Shown: positions 54,463 to 64,000 of the stretch, piece after piece
Layout: every line of letters starts with the position of its first letter
Numbering within the stretch: position 1 is the stretch's first letter
Assembly: GCF_030253575.1 (NCBI RefSeq)
Contig: NC_080561.1
Coordinates: 12,262,001 to 12,326,000, forward strand
Direction: 5' to 3'
DNA from: Rhododendron vialii
Lineage: Eukaryota; Streptophyta; Magnoliopsida; Ericales; Ericaceae
Length of the DNA: 64,000 bases
The notes under the pieces: generated by a model
What the model saw: the letters and a program-made list of their open reading frames with translations, nothing else
What the model was told of the DNA's origin: nothing
The model's database searches: none
Position numbers and translations under genes: made by a program

Positions 54463-54857
54463 GGTAGTGCTAATAACACAGATTTTTTACGCACGGATTT
54501 TTTATGCATAGATTGGAATGTGGGGCCCACTAAGAATCTCTCAAAAACGATCCAAGCCTTTCATTAAATTTAAAACATGGTTTGAAGGCACCCCATGAGA
54601 AATCAACTCAATCCACTTCCTATAAATACTCGAACCAATCATCCAACTTTTCGTTCAGTTTTTAGGATCTTAAAACTTGAATGAAAAGTTAGATGATTGG
54701 ATCGAGTTCTTATAAGTAGCGGATCAAGCTGATTTTTTCAAAAAAACCCTTAAAAACATGTTTTAAATTTAATGAACAGCTCAAATTGGACTCTACATCT
54801 TAATCTATGCATGATCTGTGCGTGAAAAAACTGTGTGGACAGATTTACTGCTACCTA
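54463..54857. mobile_element. Foldback MITE, about 390 bp
   Basis: ACACAGATTTTTTACGCACG and 'TATGCATAGATT' at the left are mirrored by 'AATCTATGCATGATCTGTGC' and 'AAAAAACTGTGTGG' at the right; the arms stay alike to the centre ('CATCCAACTTTTCGTTCAG'). Confidence 0.75.
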
Positions 54858-54946
54858 GCCATCAGCCGTGTTTTGTTGTTCGGTTCGTTGTTGTTGGGTT
54901 TCGCCACTTTTCTTTTTGAGTTTTTTGCAAAGGGAGCTGCTAGCAC

Positions 54947-55373
54947 GGAGTCAGATCCTGTCCAGTATGGGGTTACCCTCCGGTCCGGTTCAGTTCGGCT
55001 TTTTGTGGGCCCTTTTTGGGTCCATAACAATAATCGGAACCGTTCACATTTTAGAGCTCGTTGAGACCAACGACGATACCAAAAATCACGTTGATCTAAT
55101 ACCGTTTGGTATCATTTCAAAATGTATTAAGTTTCGAAAAAAATTGTTGAAGGGTTGTAATCCTGTGTTTCTCACCTTTTTTTTAGACAACATTAATGCA
55201 TTTTGAAATGATACCAAACGGTATTTGATCGACGTGATTTTTGGTATGGTCGTTGGTCTCGACGAGCTCTAAAATGTGAACGGTTCTGATCATTATTGTG
55301 GGCCCGGAAAGGGCCCACAAAAGGCCAAACTGGACGGGACTGGAAGGTAACATACTGGACGGGATCTGAACCC
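54947..55373. mobile_element. 427-bp Mutator-type foldback MITE
   Basis: GGAGTCAGATCCTGTCCAG at the left is mirrored by CTGGACGGGATCTGAACCC. The exact 9-bp duplication TGCTAGCAC stands at 54938-54946 and 55374-55382. The arms pair almost to the middle ('ACCGTTTGGTATCATTTC'). Confidence 0.88.
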
Positions 55374-55519
55374 TGCTAGCACCGTGTGTGGGGCTCACCT
55401 CCACACAAAAAGTTGTTTGTAATACAAAAATGATATTTACACAACAATCTAAATACAACACCAAATACAACCTCTCATATACATGTGGGCTTCACACACA
55501 CTACTATGTGTCGGCCCCA

Positions 55520-56365
55520 CATATAATAGAAGAGTTTTTTATCTTTTTATTCTTTAAACTATAATTATTTTTTTTACTTAGTCCCTAAACTATCAATTTA
55601 ATGATTTTATCCCCTTAATTAACGAATAGTTACCTACTTAGTCTAATAGATAACGGAAAATGCCACACAAGGCCCTGTTTGGAACCATGTAGAGCAAATA
55701 CTTGATTATGAGATATTTAGAAATAAAAATTAATTATGACCCTTTTAAGATAAATTGATCAGAAAAATAAAATCTTCGCACCGATTCATACGAATTAAAA
55801 ATTAGAGCGCTTAATTTTGTAACTCTATTTTTAATATACAAACAATCTAAATTCTATACAAGGAGCTCATCTTTTTGAAAATATATGCATGCGTCAGCCT
55901 CCATGAAATGCCACGTGAGGCCCATGATAAGAGCCCTAGGAAATAAAAATTAATTATGATCATTTAGGATAATATGATTAGAAAAGTAAGATTTTTGCAC
56001 TGTTCAAACGGATTGAAAATTGAATCACTTAATTTTTTTGACAAGGTTTGTAAATTAAAAAATTAAGTGCTCCAATTTTTAATCAGTTTGAACCAGTGCG
56101 AAGATATTTTTTTTATTTATCATTTTATCCTAAAGAGTCATAATTAATTTTTATCTCTAGGACTCTCATAATCAAGTATCTGCTTACAAACAGGGCTTTA
56201 CGTGTCGTTTTTTGTTCAAATTCCTGACTTTCGTTATCTATTAGACAAAGTAGGTAACGGTTTGATAGTTGAGAAGATGAAATTGTTAAATTGATAGTTT
56301 AGGGACTAAGTAGAGAAAATGAGCATAGTTTAGGGGATAAAAAGAAAAAAGAACTCTTAATATAA
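55520..56365. mobile_element. Foldback MITE interrupted by a second foldback
   Basis: Outer arms: 'TTAGTCCCTAAACTATCAAT' and 'CTAATAGATAACGG' at the left against 'CGTTATCTATTAG' and 'ATTGATAGTTTAGGGACTAA' at the right. Inner element about 55672-56206 with GGCCCTGTTTGGAA and 'AAATACTTGATTATGAG' mirrored by 'CTCATAATCAAGTATCTGC' and AACAGGGC. The inner element shares 'GATCAGAAAAATAAAATCTT' type sequence with 53500-53640. Confidence 0.7.
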
Positions 56366-56402
56366 TACATTTATTCGAGGATTCCATGAAAAATTAGCTC
56401 AA

Positions 56403-56445
<43 letters not shown>

Positions 56446-57691
56446 TACTCGATCTAATCATTTAACTTTTCATTCATAGTGGAAAATATTTTTTTGAGGG
56501 TCCCCGTGAAAAATTTGTTTGTATCAAAAAAAATCCCGTGAAAAATCAAGTCAATCCGATAGCTTGATCCAATTATCTTCTTTTTTTTTTTTATATGCTA
56601 TTGATTTTTCACGGGTTTTCGTAAAAATCAGTTCAATTCGATAGCTTGATCCAATCATCCTACTTTGTTTTGATATAAAAAGTTCGGTCTTGCTATTGTC
56701 TGCCCACTGGGCTGACCATAAACACACTAGAAGATAAGGAAAACACGTATTCATGTGTACTTTATACACCCTTTAATACATATTCACACACTTGCTATTG
56801 TTTACCCATTGGGCTGGTTTTAGAATTTTTCTAAAAAGTTAGATGATTAGATTGAGAGGTATCGGATTGAGTTGATTTTGCGATGAGGCGCTCGAAAAAA
56901 TATTTTACATTTAATAAACAACTCGGATCGTTTGTGTGGGAGTAAGCCCACACCGTGATCTGTCCACAAAATCAGTGCAGTTAGACTTTCTGTGCAAAAG
57001 CAAATACAAACCCCCTTCACTTTGTTCATCTTTGGAAAATTAATAATCTTTAAGAAAACACAATTACCGCTCTTAAAATAAAATTATATGACATTCCAAA
57101 ATATATAAAAACTTCACATTCTAAAAATGATTACTTCGATTTAAAAAATGTGACAAACGAGAAATTGTATATAAGAATTTTAAAAAAAGAGGACAAGCGA
57201 GACGGAGCTTGAATTAAGTTAATTAATCTTTAAGCCGGTGAGTATTTTATGTTTAGTGATTTTTTATTTTAATAAAATTACTATTTGGATTAAGCATTCG
57301 TCATAACGAAAATATGTGAAAAAATGAGTTGAAGTTGGGAAAAATTGAAAAAGACACACAAACTACTCGTTAAGATTTCTTTTCCTTTTTCCTTAATTAT
57401 TTTTAGTATTTTGGTCTGAGTTCTTATTTTTAAAATCTTCATGATAAGACCAATGATTAAGTCAAAAAAAAAATACTACATGAAACTTACGAACATTAAA
57501 AAACAGTAGAAAAACTAGACCGTTTCTTTAATTTAGGACAAAAGGGCCTTAACTCATCAATTGACTCTTTGATATTGACATAAAATCTCGAACAATTAAA
57601 AATTAGGGGTCCAAAGTGTTAATCTAACTCTTCTAACAACACATTGACTTTCGTTAACTACATTTAAAACCTTGAAATGTCAAAAGTGCCG
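56366..57691. other. A/T-rich intergenic DNA with an (AT)n run
   Basis: (AT)n at about 56407-56443. Pieces resembling the arms of the 54463 foldback ('AATCAGTTCAATTCGATAGC', 'TTAGATGATTAGATTGAG') are scattered at 56440-56890. No gene is seen. Confidence 0.5.
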
Positions 57692-58192
57692 TTTAACAAC
57701 TCCAGTACACATCCAAAAAGTTCAGTTCAAATTCTTCATAACAAATTCCAGTTTTGAGGGCAAACTTCCTCTCTCACCCAAACAACTCATCACTCATCAG
57801 AATAGAAAAACATACAACCGTAGTTTACATATCCGATGAATCATGGCATATTTTTATTTCTTCGACGATGTAGTATCATTCTAAGATATTCCAACACAAA
57901 ATTGAAAAAAAAGAATCAAACAACCTGATGTGAACGACCGCTTTCTTGGAGCTCACTTTCTTGTTCGGAGCAGATTGACTCGAAATCAGTGACCGGCTTT
58001 AACAACTCCAGTACACATCTGAAAAGTTCAGTTCAAATTCTTCATAACAAAATCCATTTTGGTGCTATCTAAACAAACTTGCTCTTTCTCACCCAAACAA
58101 CTTATCAGAATAGAAAAACATACAACTGTAGTTTACATATCAGATGAATCATGAGAGACTTTATTTCTTCGACGATGCAGTATCATTCTAAG
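57692..58192. repeat. Tandem duplication of ~190 bp downstream of MSRB1
   Basis: 57692-57885 and 57998-58192 are near copies, both running from 'TTTAACAACTCCAGTACACA' to 'CGATG(T/C)AGTATCATTCTAAG', about 306 bp apart. They lie on the 3' side of the minus-strand MSRB1 gene, so one or both may be part of its 3' UTR. Confidence 0.85.
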
Positions 58193-58441
58193 CTATAAAT
58201 ACAAATGAAAAAGGACCCGGAAAAAAAGAAGACAGCAGTATCATTTTCAGATGTACAGATGAAAAAAGACCCATAAACAGCATGGTCGTCATAGGGGACA
58301 AATACAAGTCCACAGAACTTGTATGTGTAGTAGTTCAGAGCAGAGTGAAGACGATGAATACTACCCACGGAGCCATGGGTAGTATGTCTTTATTGCGGTT
58401 ATCCTATGTTAATCTGGAACAAGAAATCAAATTACAAGCCT

Positions 58442-59548
58442 TCAACTTGAAGAATCTGCAGGAGTAAACTTGAGTGAAACGCTATTGACGCAATGACGTT
58501 CATCCGTTGGTGTACGGAAGCCTTCACCTTTAAACACATGGCCGAGATGCCCACCACAAGCTGCGCATGTAATTTCAACCCTCCTTCCATCTGGATCCGG
58601 CTGCGGGAAAAAGACAATACCATCTCTTATAAGAATGAAATCACTTGAAATGACAAACCGTAACAGAGGAGGAAACATGAGCTCACGTGACGATTTATGG
58701 CTCCGGGAAGACCATCAAAGAAAGCTGGCCATCCACAACCTGAGTCAAATTTAGTTGTGGACTTGTAGAGAGGAGTTCCACACCCAGCACAGGTATAGAT
58801 TCCCTCGTCATACAACTTGTTGTATTCCCCAGTGCCTGGGTACCTGTGTAGAACTTGATTACATAAAGATTTACACAAATACGTGGTAAAAGAAAACAAT
58901 TGAGCTCGTTCAGAAATAGTCATTTCAAGCTATTAAAGCTTGCCATATCACATTTTCAGATATCTAGATCAAAGATGAAGTCTAACACCAGCCAACTCAA
59001 ACCCAACCTTCGTAAGATTCTTATTTTTCATTACTTTTTCCTTGCAATCAAACACAGTTTTGAGAGAACTATACATCCACGATATGATAACATAACCAGA
59101 TTCAATTGGCCACTGACCTCTGGAAAAGATTCACCCCTTGTTTTAAGAGGAGAGTTTCAGTAAATAGAACTCCCAATATTTGATACAAAAATATACACGA
59201 AAACAAAATTAACACAAAATTAAGGGAGTGTAACGTGTATGTAAAAATATTAGGTAGATGTGGCAAACGGGCGGGTTTGGGTGGGTTAAAACGGGTTGTG
59301 GGTTGAATATGGGCGAGTCGAATACGGATCAATAATAGACGGGCTAAAACGGGTCGGGTCAAACATGGGTCAAGCCGTGCCCAAACCCATCTGACCTGAC
59401 CTGTAAATTTTTTAATTTTATTTATTCACACTCTTGGTTAAAATTATTGTTATTTTTTGGATACTACAGTATAGGTATAGGAGAAAATATTTTGGATGCA
59501 AATGCTCAGATCCTCTCCAATAATATTTAACGGGGACAATTCTCGGTT

Positions 59549-59618
<70 letters not shown>

Positions 59619-62282
59619 AGATCTGTCCTCCATTGAAAAATTCAGCCATGTCGTGGTGAACTTATTTGAGGCGATGAATCAGATGAGTGAAGAACACGAT
59701 CAACGATCCAATTATCCCATTCTGAGGCGGTGTTGTATCGAGTGTGTTTCCTCTGTTTTCGTAAAAATAAAGTGCTGATTTTGTCCAACAAAACCTTTGC
59801 TAGTTTGATACCATAGTCAGTGAATACAGGGTGTAGGAGACACCCATGACCCGTCCAAACTTTCAGAACTATTACACTGATCCACTACTATCATTCTCTC
59901 TCCAAAAGCAAGATTTGCAGGGTTGGGTGGGCTGTGAGTGGGTAGAAGATGGATTTTCACTCTGAGATGGAGAAAGCGGTGAGCTTGGATTTTACGAGGA
60001 GAGAGAGAGAGAGAGAGAATCTGATCGAATAATGAAGACCGAGAATGTCTGGAGGATGGGGGGGTGAAGAATGGATGGGTTTTTTTAAGTTGGACTCATT
60101 TTCAACCCATCTAAACCCATAAAATCAGTTGGTTTATTAAGTTGGCCTAATTAAAACCCATATTTAAATATGGGTGGGTTTGAGCTAATTATAAATGGAT
60201 GGATTTGGGTGAAACCATATTACTGGAACTAAATTGCCACCTCTAATATTAGGTATCAAAATTTTACTGAATAGGACACATCTAGCTCAGTTGCAATTAT
60301 TGACACTCCTCATATGCCTGTATAAGGCTTCTTCTTCTGGTTCAAATTGCATATTGTTGGCCAACTAAAATATTCTAACCACCAAATCATTTCCCCAACA
60401 CCCCAGTCCACATATCCGAATTACTTCTATCTACTATCAAATAACCTAAATTCTTCAATCTCTTTTGTTGGTCTCTGACTTCTTGTGCCTTCTTGTGCCT
60501 GTCTCAGCTCATCCTAACTCTCTCCTGCCAGCTATAGGCAGTATAAAAACACTAAAAGTAACATGCCTGACACAGCAAAGCAACAACAACGAGCTCTGGT
60601 TATCAGACCTATGCTCCTCAACGATTTGCAAAATTACCCATAAAAACATGCAGAAAACACAATCATCTCAATCAAAAACATCACATGCATATGGTTACCC
60701 GCGGTAGTTTCAATGTCTGTTGTACAAGGACCAAGATCCATCAATATCTAAAGTCAGGGGCATGGCTGGAAAAACAAGATCCCAATCACAATTTCTAAAG
60801 GCTTCTTTGAGGCTTAATTCTTGATTGTGCAATTTACCTTATGCTTAAAGATCCATGACATCCACATGGGATATGACAAACTAACTCAGACCCAGAAATA
60901 TTCCATCCACGTATTGGTTTTAAGTAATCACCATTTTATTGTTTCTTTCTTATAAGCACACCAAAACCAAACTAAATCATACTTTGTGTCCTAATCAACT
61001 GAAGATAAAGACTTTTTCACCGTTCACCTCTGTCAAGGGCCCTGCGTTATGCTAAGTTTACGAATGTCGAAAATCCTTTTTCTACAAAAATATCCATGCC
61101 AATTTATGTCTTCTCCTCCTCTTTTCCTCACCATAGCATTCCCATTACCAGTTAGTTACTAACACTATACTCTTCCTGAAACCTTTACCTCATCATATCA
61201 TCATTGTTATGCGGTCAACCACCTCAACCTACTTGTTCTCAATATGTCTTCAACTACCTCTACGCTGCCTTTCCCTCGTCATTTTTAATTCCCATACATA
61301 TCCATCTCTCTCCTAAGCTTCCCATACATCTACCTTAACTGATGTGATATGTGTGAGTCTTGTCAGGTGTGTTAGTTTAGTGTCTACTCGTACACTAGTT
61401 GTCCATGAGTTCAGTTGAATCTCTCAGTCAATAAACCAATAATTAGGAGATCTAATAGTTAGCTTTCACAATTTGAACTTTCAAATTTGAGATCTTTCTT
61501 CATATTGTATCCACAGATTTGCACTCTCTCTCTACTACATTAAATTCCTTCACTACCTATACAAGAAGAGTGAGCTGAAATCGAACACAACAAACACCAC
61601 GAATCCACATCAATTCAATAAGTAATTAGCATAAACAAGTATTAAGAGATCTACGAGTTAGCTTTCGACAAATTGCAAGTTCGAGATCTTTCTTCCAATT
61701 CTACCCATAGAAAAATGCATTTTCTCTCTCTACTACATTAAATTTCATCCCTTGCGTTTCCTAGTTATAACGGGTGTCCAGCTAGCTTACACGCACCTCA
61801 ACTAATTGCAGGACAATTCTCACCCATATAGAGCACCCCAGCCTATAATAGTAATATCACCTGAAAATTCTATCATTAGCCATAGACCTCCAAATCCAAC
61901 TTACAACATTATATAGAAGACTGAGATATAAATTCAATAAGTAATCATACTCGGTTCCTTTCTTCCTCAGAATCCGAAACTGCTCAGGCGACAGAACTGC
62001 CCTCCACTCCTCATCCGATTTCTGAACAGACCCAGGTGCAGCCATGGCTGTCACACTTCTCCCGAAGCTCCTCTGGTTCTGAGGGAACACCACGCCAAAT
62101 CTAGACGCAGAAAATGTGGGCGTGGGGCTGAATCTGGGTTTCGACGAACGAGTTCTGAATTGGGTGTTGAGGGTCCTGCTGGGGGATGACTTTTGTAGGG
62201 ATCGGGAGAGGTAGGTGGGATTGGAAAAAACTAGGGTTTTGGAATAAGAAAATGGTGGTATTCTGAGGATTTGAGAGCCCAT
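58442..62282 (-). CDS. MSRB1: Peptide methionine sulfoxide reductase B1, chloroplastic (three exons)
   Basis: Reduces methionine-R-sulfoxide in stromal proteins, repairing oxidative damage. Exons on minus: 62282-61951, 58843-58687, 58600-58442; phases fit, 215 aa, the usual length for plastid MSRB1/B2. Residues 1 to about 70 are a Ser/Arg-rich transit peptide, followed by [20 protein letters not shown]. The SelR fold shows zinc-binding pairs Cys129/Cys132 (TCAGC) and Cys175/Cys178 (TCAAC), the GCGWPAF motif at 146-152 and the catalytic Cys200 in ERHCVNS. The motif PDPDGRR starts exon 3. The B1 rather than B2 assignment rests on overall likeness to Arabidopsis At1g53670 and is less sure than the family. 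Intron 1 (3.1 kb) carries a hAT element; no CT tract at its donor. No disruption seen. Confidence 0.94.
59255..60245. mobile_element. hAT-type element, 991 bp, in MSRB1 intron 1
   Basis: TAGATGTGGCAA at the left and TTGCCACCTCTA at the right are inverted; the exact 8-bp duplication ATATTAGG stands at 59247-59254 and 60246-60253. Sub-terminal tracts are rich in GGGTGGGTTAAAACGGG and its reverse. It contains the CT run 59553-59616 and a GA run near 60000. No transposase. Confidence 0.9.
59553..59616. repeat. (CT)n microsatellite
   Basis: About 32 CT units inside the hAT element of MSRB1 intron 1. Confidence 0.97.
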
Positions 62283-62451
62283 TCGAGTTGTTCAATTTTG
62301 GGGGAATACCGATTGAGGATTGGAGATAATGCTAGCATGAGGTCGCGGTTCATCTTAGCCCACGATGTTCTCGAGTTCTTTTTTAGGGTGGAGGAGGGGA
62401 CAATGTGAGGGTGACGATAGAGACTCTGGGTTAACAACATAGCACCACCAC

Positions 62452-62690
62452 GTGGTGCTCTTTGCTCATATTATTCACTCGATAGGTGCTACGGGCACAT
62501 CATTTCAATCACACCCTTCTCACGTATAGATGGAGTCTGTTCCAGTGGGATCCACTTGTATGTAAAAATAATGTGATTGAAGTGATGTGTCTCTAACATT
62601 TTGTATTCACTATGCAGTTTTATGGGGTCTATAAGTTTATATTGGGCTCCACAATCATGTACAGTGAATAATAATGTTAGAGCACCACGT
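62452..62690. mobile_element. Foldback MITE about 170 bp upstream of the MSRB1 ATG
   Basis: ACGTGGTGCTC at the left is mirrored by GAGCACCACGT at the right, and 'ATATTATTCACT' by 'AGTGAATAATAATG'; an inner pair 'CATCATTTCAATCACACCC' and 'ATGTGATTGAAGTGATGTG' follows. The CACGTG at the edges may be part of the duplicated target. Related to 38278-38482. Confidence 0.65.
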
Positions 62691-62856
62691 GACAGAATTG
62701 TAAGAGTCAAGACCACCAAATTATTTTTTCTTTAGCGAGCTCAACCTCAATGAAAATTAAACGAGTTGAGCTCATTCACGAATCTTAATGTGTGAAAATA
62801 TCATAAAATTTATGCTCCGGTACAAGTATGAAAAGAAAGATGTGACTAAAAAGATA

Positions 62857-63094
62857 CTCCCTCCGTCCCATAATGTTTGGCATTTTCAGGAATGCGTGTC
62901 ATTTTTAAATTGCATATATCTTTCAATCCAAAATGTTTTAGGCAATTTTTTGAACTTTGTATAATAGAATAAATTAAACTCTATCAAACAAGATCCATAT
63001 TGCTTATAAAAAAATATCATGGATTAAAAGATATTGTTAATTTTTTCATAAAGCTGGAATAGTGAAAGTGCCCAACATTATGGGACGGAGAGAG
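62857..63094. mobile_element. Stowaway MITE
   Basis: CTCCCTCCGTCCCATAATGT at the left, 'ACATTATGGGACGGAGAGAG' at the right, TA on both sides. 238 bp. Confidence 0.92.
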
Positions 63095-63214
63095 TATTTT
63101 TTGGATTTTTATAGTCACTTTATCATTATATACTCCTTGTTAATAATCATTCAGACAGATACTAACCAAAATGTTTGTCGCATGGACACATCAGACATGA
63201 CGATATAAAGATTA

Positions 63215-63752
63215 CTCCCTCCATTTCAATTTGATAGTCCACTTTTCCTTTTTTGGGTGTTCCAAAATTAAAGTCCCATTTGGCAAGTCAACACAAAAAA
63301 GGATTCAACTTTCTCCTTTTACCCATCTTCAAAAAGAACAAAAATGTGTGTATGAGAGATAAAAAGAGAGTTGTATTCAATTTTGAATTCTTGAACTTAA
63401 ATCTTGAAGGGAAATGATATTGGCACTTTAAAAATTAATGCAGGCACTTCAAAATTAGTGTAACTCCAAAGTCACTTTACTTTATTTTTTTGAGTACTTG
63501 CATCAATTTTTGGAGTGCCAATATCATTTTCCATCTTGAAATACCAGCCAACTTTGCCGCCCAAAACATCTTGAGATTTGTTACAGAGTACTTATTTCTC
63601 AGGAAACAACTGGTTTTCCATTTAAAGTGTACAAAAACAATTCCAAAATTGAGGGGCAAAATTGGAAGGCTAAAAATCTGTGCATGTAATAAATATTCTC
63701 TCTTAAAAAGTTGGAATCCCGGAGCGGGACTCACAAATTGGAACGGATGGAG
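63215..63752. mobile_element. Stowaway-like MITE with a nested MITE
   Basis: CTCCCTCCATTTCAATTTG at the left and CAAATTGGAACGGATGGAG at the right, flanked by TA. At 538 bp it is long for Stowaway, partly because of the 124-bp insertion at 63409-63532. Confidence 0.85.
63409..63532. mobile_element. 124-bp hAT-type MITE nested in a Stowaway
   Basis: GGGAAATGATATTGGCACT and AGTGCCAATATCATTTTCC are inverted, flanked by the exact 8-bp duplication ATCTTGAA at 63401-63408 and 63533-63540. Confidence 0.88.
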
Positions 63753-63754
63753 TA

Positions 63755-64000
63755 TTATTCAGTACTCCTAGGCCTCATTTAATATAAGTATTAGAGGGGT
63801 GGGATTCGTAAAGAGATGAAATTAAAATTGGGATTGGTAATGAGAAGGGATTGGTAAGAAGATGGGATTGGTGATGAGTATGTTTCTTTGAGATGAGATT
63901 AGATGATGTGATTATTAATATCATGTTTTGTTTCACATGGGATATGATTGGATTGATAGTATACATTTCCGTTTTTGCACTTTACATGAGATATGATTGG
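63755..64000. other. Window end, no gene seen
   Basis: 'GGCCTCATTTAATATAAGTA' at 63772 looks like the left end of another MITE, followed by GGGATTGGTAA-type repeats; the right end would be outside the window. Confidence 0.35.

Overview
The window is plant nuclear DNA. The genes are split by canonical GT-AG introns, two carry chloroplast transit peptides, and the spaces between and inside genes are filled with LTR retrotransposons, LINE tails, MITEs and CT/GA/TA microsatellites. All recognised protein families are those of a flowering plant (eudicot); I cannot name the genus from the sequence, although the abundance of CT microsatellites and the repeat families would fit an Ericales-type genome (inference, weak).

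Layout: 1-1062 is the end of an LTR. 1306-8866 (+) is a six-exon chloroplast soluble inorganic pyrophosphatase gene whose second intron holds a non-autonomous LTR element and two MITEs. 8867-13074 has no recognised gene apart from one doubtful small ORF, and contains a 1.86-kb foldback. 13075-15646 (-) is an intact two-exon serpin. 16050-19996 holds nested MITEs, including one carrying a ~0.55-kb GGT minisatellite. 19997-25182 is a decayed Ty1/copia element interrupted by a Ty3-type solo LTR, followed by a poly(A)-tailed retro-insertion. 26645-29147 (-) is a frameshifted duplicate of the serpin, part of a ~4-kb duplicated block that later took a hAT insertion. 31685-38095 (-) is an eight-exon peptidyl serine alpha-galactosyltransferase gene with a duplicated catalytic unit. 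38096-40610 is simple-sequence-rich intergenic DNA. 40611-52853 (-) is a 16-exon spinster-type MFS transporter gene. 52960-57700 is dense in foldback elements. 58442-62282 (-) is a three-exon chloroplast methionine sulfoxide reductase B1 gene. The rest to 64000 is promoter and Stowaway-type MITEs.

The five intact genes do unrelated jobs: plastid phosphate metabolism, protease inhibition, cell-wall glycoprotein O-galactosylation, lipid or solute transport, and plastid protein repair. They form no operon-like system. The notable material is structural: nested transposons whose order of insertion can be read, a serpin duplication followed by decay, very small LTR elements, an intragenic tandem duplication in the galactosyltransferase, and CT tracts at the first splice donors of three unrelated genes. 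I found no convincing novel biochemical system. Coordinates of exons were worked out by hand from reading frame, splice dinucleotides and phase; no search was run.
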